From Pseudomonadota bacterium (GTDB lineage Bacteria; Pseudomonadota; Alphaproteobacteria; Azospirillales; Azospirillaceae): a DNA stretch of 64,000 nucleotides. Every line of letters starts with the position of its first letter. Positions within the stretch are counted from its first letter, which is position 1. The notes under the pieces were generated by a model, which saw only the letters and a program-made list of their open reading frames with translations, did not search any database and was not told the DNA's origin. This document shows, piece by piece, positions 1 through 9,684 of this stretch. The stretch covers positions 25,790-89,789 of the forward strand of contig JAEYPE010000170.1 of the NCBI GenBank assembly GCA_023411035.1, read 5' to 3'. Position numbers and translations under genes: made by a program.

Positions 1-1224
<1,224 letters not shown>

Positions 1225-1314
1225 ATCCCGCTCCCTGATGTCTTGGCTTTAGGGGAGTGTGACGATACGCCGTCGCGGGTCAAGCCGGGGTGCGCGAAAG
1301 GAAGGGAAGTTTCC

Positions 1315-1869
1315 TCAGGCCGCCTTCAGCAGGGCCGGAAGCCCGTCCAGAACGGCGTTCACGGCGCCGGCTCCATCCTCCAGCGCTTCCAACGCCAGCG
1401 AGAACTGGGAAGGGCGCGGCAGGTCGAAGGTGATGGAGAATTCCCCGCCGTCACGCTCCATATGCCCGCCGAAGCGGCGCGACAGGGCGCGCATGCGGGA
1501 GTTGTCGGCCAAGCACATCATATGGACGCGCCGGATGCCCCTGTTGGCGGCGATGGACAGCGACCGGCGGACCAGCGTCGAGCCGACCCCCTGCCCCTGC
1601 AAGCCCTTCTCCACGCTGATCGCCAACTCCGCCGCGCCCGGCCACAGCAGGCGGTCGAAGCACAGTTCCACCGCTCCGCGCAGTTCGCCCCGGTCGAACA
1701 GGCCGACCAGCGTGGTGCGCGTCCAGTCCAGCGAGTCGCAATGCCCGACGACGATCCGGTCGGAGACGGTGCCGGTGAAGCGTGCGTAGCGGTCCGCCTT
1801 GTCCAGTCGCAGCAGATGCGCCCGGTACTGGCCGAATTCGGCGGGAAGGAGCTTGCGGATGGCGGACAT
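1315..1869 (-). CDS. GNAT family N-acetyltransferase
   Basis: A 184-residue single-domain protein of normal GNAT length. The acetyl-CoA pyrophosphate loop (motif A) is visible as VEKGLQGQGVGSTLVRRSL around residues 86-104, with Q-G-Q-G-V-G matching the Q/R-x-x-G-x-G/A signature, followed by a helix and the MMCLADNSRMRALSRRFGG stretch typical of motif B. It probably transfers an acetyl group from acetyl-CoA to an amine of a small molecule or protein; nothing in the sequence identifies the acceptor. It sits immediately upstream of the oxoprolinase gene and may be co-transcribed. Family certain, substrate unknown. Confidence 0.85.
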   Translation of the reverse strand: MSAIRKLLPAEFGQYRAHLLRLDKADRYARFTGTVSDRIVVGHCDSLDWTRTTLVGLFDRGELRGAVELCFDRLLWPGAAELAISVEKGLQGQGVGSTLVRRSLSIAANRGIRRVHMMCLADNSRMRALSRRFGGHMERDGGEFSITFDLPRPSQFSLALEALEDGAGAVNAVLDGLPALLKAA

Positions 1870-1956
1870 GGGGGGGCCTCACGGCGCTTGATTCGGGACA
1901 TCGCACTGTCTTGCGTCGTCCGCTTCCCCCGTCGGCGGCCTGATCGCCGCCTCGTT

Positions 1957-1971
1957 TGTTGCAATGCAACA
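1957..1971. promoter_or_regulatory. Palindrome TGTTGC-AAT-GCAACA, PhaR-like operator candidate
   Basis: A perfect 6+6 inverted repeat with a 3-bp centre. The TGC-N3-GCA core is the shape recognised by PhaR/AniA-type regulators of polyhydroxyalkanoate metabolism. The same half sites recur upstream of the Pta gene at 59943. The assignment to PhaR is inference. Confidence 0.35.
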
Positions 1972-2022
1972 TGACGGAGGCCAAGCCGAAGGACAAGCCC
2001 CCTTATGACGGTTGGATGGGCT

Positions 2023-2040
2023 TGTTGCGGCGCAGCAACA
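2023..2040. promoter_or_regulatory. Inverted repeat TGTTGC-N6-GCAACA, second PhaR-like candidate
   Basis: Same TGTTGC and GCAACA arms as the element 66 bp to the left, here with a 6-bp centre that also contains TGC-GGC-GCA. Two similar elements in one spacer suggest a cooperative binding region; the regulator is inferred only. Confidence 0.3.
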
Positions 2041-2191
2041 GGAGCCCCCCTCCGGGAATTCCATACCCCGCAGGGATGAAAAAGGCCGCGGCGCGCGAAG
2101 ATGTTGGGAAACAACGCAAAAGGATGGGCCGGTTGGCGCGGTGCCGGACAGCCGGTATGCTGGGGCCAGCGGTCGAAAGGCGGATACGGGA

Positions 2192-2929
2192 ATGAGCATC
2201 TGGGGGAGCGTCCTGGGCGGGGCTGCCGGTTTCACCATCGGCGGCCCGATCGGGGGCCTGATCGGTCTGGCCACCGGCTTTGCCGTGGGGCGCGGCATCC
2301 TCGGCCTGTGCGGCCCGGCGGACGCCACCAAGTCCATTGCCTTCACCATCGGCGTGATCGCCCTGTCGGCGAAGATGGCCCGCGCCGACGGCGTGGTGAA
2401 GCGGGTGGAGGTGGACACCTTCAAGCGCCTGTTCCGCGTCCCGCCGGAGGAGTTGGACACGGTGGGCCGCGTCTTCGACCTCGCCCGCCAGGACACCCAC
2501 GGGTTCGAGGAATACGCGCAGCAGATCGCCGGCCTGTTCGACGACCGGCGCGCCGTGCTGGAGGAACTGCTCGACAGCCTGCTGGCCATCGCCGAGGCCG
2601 ACGATGAACTGCATGAGACGGAAGTCGAGTATCTGCGCACGGTCGCCCACATCTTCGGCTTCAGCGACGCCGAGTTCGAACGCATCGTCGCCGGCCATCA
2701 TGTCGCCGGGACGCCGAACGAATCCGACCCCTACGGCGTGCTGGGCGTCTCGCGCCGCGCCAGCGACGAGGAGATCAAGGCCGCTCACCGGCGGCTGGTG
2801 CGCGAGCACCACCCGGATGTTCTGATCGCCCAGGGCATGCCGCAGGAGTTCGTGGATCTGGCGACGCAGAAGATCGCCGCCATCAACGCCGCCTATGACC
2901 GGATCGGAAAGGAGCGCGGGCGGGGGTGA
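2192..2929 (+). CDS. DjlA-like co-chaperone: TerB domain plus C-terminal J domain
   Basis: A 245-residue protein. The first 40 residues are a Gly-rich hydrophobic segment (GGAAGFTIGGPIGGLIGLATG) that could insert in the inner membrane. A TerB-like helical domain follows (about residues 45-165: FTIGVIALSAKMARADGVV and the paired LLDSLLAIAEADDELHETE). The C-terminal 65 residues are a J domain (DPYGVLGVSRRASDEEIKAAHRRL) with the HPD tripeptide in REHHPD. The order membrane-TerB-J is that of DjlA, which stimulates DnaK at the membrane. The start is the ATG at 2192; longer upstream readings are low in coding character. It is the only plus-strand gene in its neighbourhood before the ABC-F gene. Confidence 0.85.
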   Translation: MSIWGSVLGGAAGFTIGGPIGGLIGLATGFAVGRGILGLCGPADATKSIAFTIGVIALSAKMARADGVVKRVEVDTFKRLFRVPPEELDTVGRVFDLARQDTHGFEEYAQQIAGLFDDRRAVLEELLDSLLAIAEADDELHETEVEYLRTVAHIFGFSDAEFERIVAGHHVAGTPNESDPYGVLGVSRRASDEEIKAAHRRLVREHHPDVLIAQGMPQEFVDLATQKIAAINAAYDRIGKERGRG

Positions 2930-2968
2930 TGGCGGACGGGAAGGGAATGCCGCCCCGGCGCAATCGGG

Positions 2969-2999
2969 TGTCGCGGGTGCGCGGGGGCCGCGCTATATA
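2969..2999 (+). promoter_or_regulatory. Candidate promoter with GCTATATA -10 element
   Basis: GCTATATA at 2992-2999 matches the extended -10 element common in alphaproteobacterial housekeeping promoters and lies 31 bp before the ABC-F start. The upstream partner TGTCGC near 2969 is weak, so the call rests mainly on the -10. Confidence 0.35.
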
Positions 3000-3030
3000 G
3001 GCTGACCTCCGCACACCGTACCGTTGGGTC

Positions 3031-4857
3031 ATGGCTCCTCCCGCTCCCATCACCGCGCTCCAGGGCGTCACCGTCACCTTCGGTGGCCGTCCGCTGTTCG
3101 AAACGATCGACCTGTCCATCGGGCGGGGCGACAAGGCCTGTCTGGTCGGGCGGAACGGGTCCGGCAAATCCACGCTGATGAAGGTGCTGGCCGGCATGAT
3201 CCAGCCGGACGGCGGGACGGTCTTCACCCAGCCGGGCGCCCGCATCGCCTATCTGCCGCAGGAACCGGACTTCACCGGCTGCGCCACCGTGCACGACTAT
3301 GTGGCCGCCGGCCTGCCCGCCGACGAGAGGGACGAGGCGCACCGGGTGGACGCCGTGCTGGACCGGCTTCAGGTGCCGGGCCATCTCGACCCGAATACCC
3401 TGTCGGGCGGCGAGGCGCGGCGCGCGGCGCTGGCCCGCACGCTGGTCGGCGACCCCGACGTGATGCTGCTGGACGAGCCGACCAACCACCTCGACCTCCC
3501 CACCATCGAGTGGCTGGAGGAGGAACTGCTGGCCTATCGCGGCGGGCTGCTGCTGATCTCGCACGACCGCAGCTTCCTGAACCGGCTGGCCAAGCGCACG
3601 CTGTGGCTGGACCGCGGCACGGTGCGCGCCACCGACCGCGGCTTCGCCGAGTTCGAGACCTGGCAGGCCGAGGTGTTCGAATCGGAGGAGATCGCCGCCC
3701 AGAAGCTGGACCGCAAGATCGAAGGCGAGATGAAGTGGCTGCGCGAGGGCATCTCGGCCCGGCGCACCCGCAACATGGGCCGCGTGCGCGCCCTGCTCCA
3801 GCTCCGCACCGACCGCGCCGAGCGCATCAAGGGCGGCCAGCAGGCCAAGCTCGCCGTCGCCGAGGCCGAGCGCGGCGGCCGCCTGGTCATCGAGGCGGAC
3901 CATATCTCAAAGGGCTTCGACACGGCGGACGGTCGCAAGACCATCGTCAAGGACTTCTCCACCCGCATCCTGCGCGGCGACCGGGTGGGGCTGATCGGGC
4001 CGAACGGCGCCGGCAAGTCCACGCTGCTGAAGATCCTGACCGGCCAGATGGAGCCTGACAGCGGAACGATCCGGCTGGGCACCAACCTGGAGACCGCCTA
4101 TTTCGACCAGCGGCGCGAAGGGCTGGACCCGGAGGACACGATCCGCAAGGTGCTGTGCCCCTTCGGCGGCGACAGCGTGATGGTCAACGGCCAGCCGCGC
4201 CATGTCGCCGGCTACATCCGTGACTTCCTGTTCGACACGCGCCAGCTCGACAGCCCGGTGAAGGCCCTGTCGGGCGGCGAGCGCAACCGGCTTCTGCTCG
4301 CCCGCCTGTTCGCGCGGCCCAGCAACATGATGATCCTCGACGAGCCGACCAACGACCTCGACATGGACACGCTGGACCTGCTGGAGGACGTGCTGGGCGA
4401 CTATCAGGGCACTCTGCTGCTGGTCAGCCACGACCGCGACTTCCTCGACCGGCTGGTCACCAGCACCATCGCGGTCGAAGGGGACGGCGTGATCGCCGAG
4501 TATCCCGGCGGCTATTCCGACTATCTGGTGCAGCGCCCGCCGCCCAAGGAGAAGACCGCCGCCCCGGCCAAGGCGAAGCCAGCCGCCCCCCCCGCCGCCG
4601 CCAAGCCGAAGGGCAAGCTGAGCTACAAGGATCAGCGGGAACTGGACGACCTGCCCGCCCGCATGGACAAGCTGACCGCCGAGGTGGCGAAGCTCGAATC
4701 GGCGCTGGCCGACCCCGACCTGTTCGCCCGCGACGCCGCCAAGTTCCAGAAGACGTCCGATCAGTTGCAGGTGAAACAAACCGAACTGGCCGCCGCCGAG
4801 GAGCGCTGGCTGGAGTTGGAGGCCCTGCGCGAGGAGCTGGAAGGCGGACGGGGATGA
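3031..4857 (+). CDS. uup: ABC-F family ATPase, Uup type
   Basis: A 608-residue soluble ATPase with two nucleotide-binding domains in tandem and no membrane segments. Domain 1: Walker A GRNGSGKST (residues 40-48), signature LSGGEARRAA, Walker B with the ABC-F hallmark LLDEPTNHLD. Domain 2: GPNGAGKST near residue 325, LSGGERNRLL and ILDEPTNDLD. A Pro/Ala/Lys hinge (AKAKPAAPPAAAKPKGK) leads into a charged C-terminal coiled coil, the Uup DNA-binding extension. ABC-F proteins act on ribosomes; Uup also affects excision of transposons and branched DNA. The ATG at 3031 follows a GCTATATA promoter element. It overlaps the next gene by four bases (ATGA), indicating translational coupling. Uup is preferred over EttA because of the C-terminal coiled coil. 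Confidence 0.9.
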   Translation: MAPPAPITALQGVTVTFGGRPLFETIDLSIGRGDKACLVGRNGSGKSTLMKVLAGMIQPDGGTVFTQPGARIAYLPQEPDFTGCATVHDYVAAGLPADERDEAHRVDAVLDRLQVPGHLDPNTLSGGEARRAALARTLVGDPDVMLLDEPTNHLDLPTIEWLEEELLAYRGGLLLISHDRSFLNRLAKRTLWLDRGTVRATDRGFAEFETWQAEVFESEEIAAQKLDRKIEGEMKWLREGISARRTRNMGRVRALLQLRTDRAERIKGGQQAKLAVAEAERGGRLVIEADHISKGFDTADGRKTIVKDFSTRILRGDRVGLIGPNGAGKSTLLKILTGQMEPDSGTIRLGTNLETAYFDQRREGLDPEDTIRKVLCPFGGDSVMVNGQPRHVAGYIRDFLFDTRQLDSPVKALSGGERNRLLLARLFARPSNMMILDEPTNDLDMDTLDLLEDVLGDYQGTLLLVSHDRDFLDRLVTSTIAVEGDGVIAEYPGGYSDYLVQRPPPKEKTAAPAKAKPAAPPAAAKPKGKLSYKDQRELDDLPARMDKLTAEVAKLESALADPDLFARDAAKFQKTSDQLQVKQTELAAAEERWLELEALREELEGGRG

Positions 4858-5732
4858 GTCTGCGGGATTCGCTGCTGGCGCTCCTGGTCATGGCGATCTG
4901 GGGCCTGAACTTCGTCGTCGCCAAATGGGGGCTGGCGGAGTTCCCGCCCCTCTTCATCATGGGGCTGCGCTTCATCGCGGTGGCGGCGCTGATTCTGCCC
5001 TTCAAGCGAATCCCCTGGCGCGCGGTGCGGCCGATCGCGCTGCTGTCGGTGACTTTGGGTTCCGTGCATTTCCCGCTGATGTTCATCGGGCTGAACGGGA
5101 TCGACGCGGCCACCGCCTCGCTGGCCGCGCAGGCGCAGGTGCCCTTCTCCTCCCTGCTGGCCGCGCTGATCTTCAAGGACACACTGGGCTGGAGCCGCGC
5201 CACCGGCATGGCCGCCGCCTTCGCCGGCGTCATGGTCATCGCGGGGGAGCCGCGGCTGTCCGGGTCGCTGGTGCCGCTGTTCATGATCCTGGGCGCCAGC
5301 TTCGCCTTCGCCGTCGCCAGCATCCAGATGAAGATGATCGTCGGGGTGGATGGATTCGCGCTGAACGGCTGGATGGCTCTGTTCGCCGCACCGCAACTGC
5401 TGCTGCTCTCCTTCCTGTTCGAGGAGGGGCAGATGGCGGCGCTGTCCAACGCCACCCTGTGGGGTTGGGGGTCCATCGCCTACATGGCGGTGGGGGTGAC
5501 CATCGGCGCCTATGGGATGTGGTACCCGCTGCTGCGGAAATACTCGGTCAACCAGACCATGCCCTATCTGCTGACCGTGCCCGTCTTCGGCGTGGCGGCG
5601 GGCGTCCTGCTGATGGGCGATCCCTTCACGCCGCGTCTGGTGCTGGGCGGTCTGTTGACCGTGGGCGGCGTGGCCGTCATCGTGAAGCGCCGTCCGGCGA
5701 CGGTGGCGGCGAAGGTCACGAATCCCACCTGA
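4854..5732 (+). CDS. EamA/DMT-superfamily transporter (EamA-like amino acid metabolite exporter)
   Basis: A 292-residue integral inner-membrane protein with about ten hydrophobic helices arranged as two EamA repeats; the first opens with LLALLVMAIWGLNFVVAKWGL, which is typical of the family, and the second includes YMAVGVTIGAYGMWYPLLRKY. Best resemblance is to EamA/YdeD, an exporter of O-acetylserine and cysteine derivatives, but DMT substrates cannot be read from sequence. The ATG overlaps the stop of the ABC-F gene (ATGA), so the two are translated together. Confidence 0.85.
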   Translation: MSLRDSLLALLVMAIWGLNFVVAKWGLAEFPPLFIMGLRFIAVAALILPFKRIPWRAVRPIALLSVTLGSVHFPLMFIGLNGIDAATASLAAQAQVPFSSLLAALIFKDTLGWSRATGMAAAFAGVMVIAGEPRLSGSLVPLFMILGASFAFAVASIQMKMIVGVDGFALNGWMALFAAPQLLLLSFLFEEGQMAALSNATLWGWGSIAYMAVGVTIGAYGMWYPLLRKYSVNQTMPYLLTVPVFGVAAGVLLMGDPFTPRLVLGGLLTVGGVAVIVKRRPATVAAKVTNPT

Positions 5733-5742
5733 GGGAGCCGGA

Positions 5743-6441
5743 ATGACGCGCACGGGCACCGGATGCATCGACCGCTCCTCCCCCAACCACGGCCCGCGGC
5801 CCGAGGGGGCGCGGGTGGAGCTGCTGATCCTCCACTACACGGGCATGCCCACGGCGGAGTCGGCGCTGGAGCGGCTGTGCGACCCCGCCGCCCAGGTCAG
5901 CGCCCACTACACGGTGGACGAGGACGGCACCGTCTACGCCCATGTGCCGGAGGACCGGCGCGCCTGGCACGCCGGCCTGTCGTCCTGGCGGGGGCGGGGC
6001 GACGTGAACAGCCGCTCCATCGGAATAGAGATCGTCAATCCGGGGCACGAGTTCGGCTACCGTCCCTTCCCCGCCGTCCAGATGGCCGCGGTGGCGGATC
6101 TCTGCCTGGACGTCATGGGCCGGCATGGGATCGCCCCCGCCGACGTGCTCGGCCACAGCGACATCGCCCCCGCCCGCAAGGAGGACCCCGGCGAGCTGTT
6201 CGACTGGTCCGGACTGGCCGCGCGGGGAATCGGCCTGTGGCCCCGTCCCACCGCGGCGGACGACTCGGCCGATTCCGCCGAGGATGCGGCGGCGCTTTTG
6301 GGACGCTATGGGTACGACCCCACCGAATCGCGGGCGCTGCTGTCCTTCCAGCGCCATTTCCACCCCGAACGCCTGACCGGCGAGGCCGACCCGGAGACGC
6401 TGCGCCGCCTGCGCGCCCTGCTGCGGATGACCGGGCGCTGA
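5743..6441 (+). CDS. N-acetylmuramoyl-L-alanine amidase (amidase_2) with peptidoglycan-binding domain
   Basis: A 232-residue enzyme of the AmpD/AmiD amidase_2 family, cleaving the bond between muramic acid and the stem peptide. Likely zinc ligands are H31 (LILHYTGM), H138 (VLGHSDIAP) and D148 (KEDPG), with the catalytic glutamate in the IGIEIVNPG strand (E96). The last 45 residues (LGRYGYDPTESRALLSFQRH) look like a small peptidoglycan-binding helical domain. There is no signal peptide, so a cytosolic muropeptide-recycling role like AmpD is favoured over the lipoprotein AmiD, although the added binding domain resembles AmiD. A GGGAG ribosome site precedes the ATG. It sits 10 bp after the EamA gene and is probably in the same operon. 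Confidence 0.88.
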   Translation: MTRTGTGCIDRSSPNHGPRPEGARVELLILHYTGMPTAESALERLCDPAAQVSAHYTVDEDGTVYAHVPEDRRAWHAGLSSWRGRGDVNSRSIGIEIVNPGHEFGYRPFPAVQMAAVADLCLDVMGRHGIAPADVLGHSDIAPARKEDPGELFDWSGLAARGIGLWPRPTAADDSADSAEDAAALLGRYGYDPTESRALLSFQRHFHPERLTGEADPETLRRLRALLRMTGR

Positions 6442-6465
6442 AGGGCAAGCAAGCCGCCAACGCCA

Positions 6466-6492
6466 TTGCGAATCGGGCGGCAACCCTATAAA
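6466..6492 (+). promoter_or_regulatory. Candidate rnpB promoter
   Basis: TTGCGA (6466-6471) and TATAAA (6487-6492) are separated by 15 bp, and the -10 ends 7 bp before the first paired base of the RNase P RNA. The position fits a direct promoter for a stable RNA; the spacing is short. Confidence 0.45.
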
Positions 6493-6499
6493 CAGTGCC

Positions 6500-6919
<420 letters not shown>

Positions 6920-7009
6920 TTATCCCCACCACTTTCGAATCGCCGCCCTACCCCTTTGCCGCAGCCGCGGCATGGGACGGCGCCCCACTGCCCCAGGATT
7001 TCCCCAGCT

Positions 7010-7030
7010 TCATCCACAGCCGGTGGATAA
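7010..7030. promoter_or_regulatory. Two inverted DnaA-box-like sequences
   Basis: TCATCCACA (7010-7018) and GGTGGATAA (7022-7030) are each one base from the TTATCCACA consensus and face each other across 3 bp. A third near-match, TTATCCCCA, is at 6920-6928. DnaA is known to regulate division genes in some alphaproteobacteria; binding here is untested. Confidence 0.35.
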
Positions 7031-7314
7031 CTGTGGGGCAAGTTCCCATGCCGTCCCATGGCATATCTCGCTAGGCTAACCCCGCAGGCTATACCATTCG
7101 TAGGGTTCGATTCGACCTTATGGAAAGCCGTATGATGGTAAGCATTCGCGGAATTCATGGAACATCCTGCGAACTCTGCCGGACAATGGCTCGTTTTCCC
7201 TCATCGATGCGCCGATGTACTGCCGATTCTCGCCGATTCCGTTCACCTATTTGCACGGTGGCAACACATCAGGCGAAAAGTCTTGACAGCACCATCTGAA
7301 TACTAGCGGGGGCG

Positions 7315-7343
7315 TTGACGCCCACCCTGACCCATGCTATCCC
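7315..7343 (+). promoter_or_regulatory. dcw cluster promoter upstream of mraZ
   Basis: TTGACGC (7315-7321) and GCTATCCC (7336-7343) with a 14-bp gap fit the Caulobacter-type housekeeping pattern TTGACGS-N10-14-GCTANAWC; read as E. coli style it is TTGACG-17-TATCCC. It overlaps the MraZ boxes, as expected for autoregulation. A separate TTGACA at 7283 has no good -10 partner. Confidence 0.6.
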
Positions 7344-7354
7344 ATGAAAGCCCA
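7321..7354 (-). promoter_or_regulatory. MraZ operator: four CCCA (TGGG) boxes at exact 10-bp spacing
   Basis: CCCA occurs at 7321, 7331, 7341 and 7351, that is TGGGN repeats separated by 5 bp on the minus strand. This is the known MraZ recognition pattern of TGGGN direct repeats with 5-bp spacers. It lies across the -10 region of the dcw promoter, so MraZ should repress its own operon. A fifth CCCA sits off-phase at 7372. Confidence 0.85.
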
Positions 7355-7475
7355 GTTTGGAGGGGGAGCTACCCAATCAAGGTAGCCAGGCGGGGCGCGT
7401 TCAGCGGAAAGAGCGGATAGGGGCCTCGCGACGGCGTGGCCCCGCAACGGGATAAGGGGGGCGTTCGTCGGGCCG

Positions 7476-7973
7476 ATGGCCATTTTCCTGTCCACATACG
7501 TCAACAAAGTTGACAGGAAAGGCCGCTGCTCCATCCCGGCGCAGTTCCGGCAGTCGCTTGCCAAAACGTCGGCTCCCGGCACCGTCTATCTCTGGCCCTC
7601 GCTGAACCATCAGGCGCTGGAAGGCGCCGATCAGGACTATCTCGACGTACTCTCCGAAAGCCTGGAATCCCCCGATCTGGATTCGGACGAGCGCGACATG
7701 ATCGAGACCTTCATCTTCGGCAAGCTGATCCCCGTCTCGCTGGACACCGAAGGCCGGATCGTCCTGCCCAAGGAACTGGCGGAGTTCGCCGGAATCGGCG
7801 AGGAAGCCGCCTTCATCGGCCGCCGCAAGACCTTCCAGATCTGGGAGCCCGGCGCCCTGAAGGCCCATGAACAGACGCTGCGCGACCAGGTCGTGCGCAA
7901 GGACATTTCGCTGAGCCAGATCGTCGCCAAGGCATCCCGCGCCGCCGCCGGCCGGGCAGGGGAGGGCGCATGA
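7476..7973 (+). CDS. mraZ: Transcriptional regulator MraZ
   Basis: A 165-residue protein with two SpoVT-AbrB-like DNA-binding repeats: the first around [22 protein letters not shown] (residues 4-50), the second around [22 protein letters not shown] (85-130). MraZ forms a ring that binds TGGGN repeats and represses the dcw operon. Length is a little above the 152 of E. coli because of an Ala/Arg-rich tail. The operator is plainly visible 125-155 bp upstream. The stop overlaps the rsmH start (ATGA), making it the first gene of the division cluster. Confidence 0.95.
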   Translation: MAIFLSTYVNKVDRKGRCSIPAQFRQSLAKTSAPGTVYLWPSLNHQALEGADQDYLDVLSESLESPDLDSDERDMIETFIFGKLIPVSLDTEGRIVLPKELAEFAGIGEEAAFIGRRKTFQIWEPGALKAHEQTLRDQVVRKDISLSQIVAKASRAAAGRAGEGA

Positions 7974-8962
7974 TCACCCCCGCCCCCGCCTCCCCGGCAT
8001 CCCCCCATATTTCCGTCCTGCTGAACGAGGTCGTCGACGCGCTCTCCCCGCGCGACGGCGGCGTCTATGTGGACGGCACCTTCGGGGCCGGCGGCTATGC
8101 CCGCGCGATTCTCGACCGGGCCGACTGCCGGGTCTGGGGAATCGACCGCGACCCGGAGGCCATCGAGCGTGGCCGCAAGCTCGCCCTCGCCTATCCGGGC
8201 CGGCTGGAGATCGTCGAAGGCCGATTCGGCGACATGGACCGTCTGCTGGCCGAACACGGCGTCGAATCGGTGGACGGCGTGGCGCTGGACATCGGCGTCT
8301 CCTCCCCGCAGATCGACGAGCCGGAGCGCGGCTTCTCCTTCCGATTCGACGGTCCGCTCGACATGCGCATGGGACGGGATGGGCCGACCGCCGCCGACGT
8401 GGTGAACACCGCCACGCAAGCCGAGCTGGCCGACATCATCTTCCATTACGGCGAGGAGCGCATGGCCCGCCGGGTGGCCCGCGCCATCGTCGCCGCGCGT
8501 CTGGACGCCCCCTTCACCCGCACCAAGCAGCTGGCCGACGTGGTGCGGTCGGTGGTGCCGAAAGGGAAGGGCGACGCCATCGACCCGGCGACCCGCACCT
8601 TCCAGGCGCTGCGCATCCATGTGAACGACGAGCTGGGCGAGCTGCGCCGCGGCCTTGCCGCCGCCGAGTCGCTGCTGAAGCCCGGCGGGCGCCTCGCCGT
8701 CGTCTCCTTCCATTCGCTGGAGGACCGGGATGTGAAGACGTTCCTGAAGGAACGCTCCTCGCCCCCGCCCTCCCCGTCCCGACACGCGCCGAGCCTTGCG
8801 GTGAACGCGCGGTCTCCGTCCTTCCGGCTCCTGTCGCGCAAGCCCATCGTGCCGACGGAATCGGAAGCCCACAGCAACCCCCGCGCGCGCTCCGCCCGGC
8901 TGCGCGCGGCAGAACGCACGGCGGCGCCGGCCTACCCGGCGCCCGGCAAGGAGGCGGCATGA
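7970..8962 (+). CDS. rsmH: 16S rRNA (cytosine-1402-N4)-methyltransferase RsmH
   Basis: A 330-residue SAM-dependent methyltransferase, formerly MraW, that methylates N4 of C1402 in the 16S decoding site. Family marks are the N-terminal [15 protein letters not shown], the SAM-binding [16 protein letters not shown], the [13 protein letters not shown] acidic turn, [21 protein letters not shown] and the C-terminal [15 protein letters not shown]. The ATGA overlap with mraZ and another with ftsL mean translation is coupled on both sides. The Ser/Pro/Arg-rich stretch near residue 265 is a variable linker. Confidence 0.96.
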   Translation: MITPAPASPASPHISVLLNEVVDALSPRDGGVYVDGTFGAGGYARAILDRADCRVWGIDRDPEAIERGRKLALAYPGRLEIVEGRFGDMDRLLAEHGVESVDGVALDIGVSSPQIDEPERGFSFRFDGPLDMRMGRDGPTAADVVNTATQAELADIIFHYGEERMARRVARAIVAARLDAPFTRTKQLADVVRSVVPKGKGDAIDPATRTFQALRIHVNDELGELRRGLAAAESLLKPGGRLAVVSFHSLEDRDVKTFLKERSSPPPSPSRHAPSLAVNARSPSFRLLSRKPIVPTESEAHSNPRARSARLRAAERTAAPAYPAPGKEAA

Positions 8963-9684
8963 AGTACAAATCCGCGCTTTTCTGGGGCGGTCTGATCGCC
9001 GCCGCCGGCTTCGTCCTGTTCGAGACCAGCTATGAGGTGCAGGAGCTGGAAGAGAAGCTGGGCGCGCTCAACCGCAAGATCATGGTGGAGCAGGAGGCCA
9101 TCCAGGTCCTGAAGGCCGAATGGAGCTTCCTGAACGACCCGACCCGCCTGGAGAATCTGTCGCGCGAGCATCTGGCGCTCCAGCCGACCGAGGCGCGCCA
9201 GTTCGTGGCGATGAGCGTCGTCCCGATGCGCCCGCCTCCCTCCGTGGCGCCGGAAGAGGCTCCGGCCCCGCTGCCGCCGATGGTCCGCAACCAGACTCCG
9301 GGCACGGCGCCGAGCGTGGCGACGGCCTCCACCGGGGACAGCGCCGTGGGCGGCGGCGCCATCGTTCGGGCGGGCGTGATTCCGGCCTCGGTTACGCCGG
9401 TGAAGCCGACTCCGGCCAAGCCCTCGGCCACCCCATCGGCCGTCGCGCCCGCCTCGGCCAAGGCCCCGCCCCTGCCCGCCGCCAAGTCCGCCCCGGCTCC
9501 GGTGGTGACCAACAAGCCGACGGAGGTCGCGGCCAAGCCGCCGGTCACCTCCAGGACGCTGGCTCCGCCGCCCGCCCCCCGCCCGCAGCAGGCGCAGCAG
9601 GCCACCTTCCAGGCCGCCCCGCCCCTGCCGCAGGCCCATGACAGCATCGGCGTCCTGGTCGCCCGTCTCGGAGCCAACCGATGA
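8959..9684 (+). CDS. ftsL: Cell division protein FtsL with long Pro/Ala-rich C-terminal extension
   Basis: Position between rsmH and ftsI and topology identify FtsL: one N-terminal transmembrane helix ([19 protein letters not shown], residues 5-23), then a periplasmic coiled coil ([20 protein letters not shown]) and the conserved [19 protein letters not shown] block. In the divisome FtsL pairs with FtsB and FtsQ to activate FtsWI. The typical protein is 100-130 residues; this one is 241, the second half (from about residue 90) being Pro, Ala and Lys rich and probably disordered in the periplasm. ATGA overlaps join it to both neighbours. Identity is strong from context, moderate from sequence alone. 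Confidence 0.88.
   Translation: MKYKSALFWGGLIAAAGFVLFETSYEVQELEEKLGALNRKIMVEQEAIQVLKAEWSFLNDPTRLENLSREHLALQPTEARQFVAMSVVPMRPPPSVAPEEAPAPLPPMVRNQTPGTAPSVATASTGDSAVGGGAIVRAGVIPASVTPVKPTPAKPSATPSAVAPASAKAPPLPAAKSAPAPVVTNKPTEVAAKPPVTSRTLAPPPAPRPQQAQQATFQAAPPLPQAHDSIGVLVARLGANR

Larger units (their letters stand above)
1870..2191. other. Divergent intergenic region with two TGTTGC/GCAACA palindromes
   Basis: Noncoding spacer between a leftward acetyltransferase gene and the rightward TerB/DnaJ gene, so it should hold both promoters. The visible structure is two inverted repeats listed separately (1957-1971 and 2023-2040). I see no convincing open reading frame in it. Confidence 0.6.
6920..7475. 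other. Long dcw upstream region: DnaA-like boxes, MraZ-type boxes and promoter, no gene
   Basis: A 556-bp spacer without a credible gene. It contains three sequences one mismatch from the DnaA box (TTATCCCCA at 6920, TCATCCACA at 7010, and inverted GGTGGATAA at 7022). An imperfect inverted repeat of GCATGGGACGGC (6970) with GCCGTCCCATG (7050) brackets the second and third. A pair of CCCAT boxes lies at 7045 and 7055, and the main MraZ operator and promoter lie at 7315-7354. The size and density suggest a control region for division genes. Confidence 0.55.

Noticed and set aside
7095..7125. GGGTTCGATTCGACC resembling a tRNA T-arm
   Set aside because: The flanking bases do not pair into a T stem and no acceptor or anticodon arm can be drawn.
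7283..7306. TTGACA with TACTAG as the mraZ promoter
   Set aside because: Only 12 bp separate the two hexamers; the TTGACGC/GCTATCCC pair just downstream fits better.
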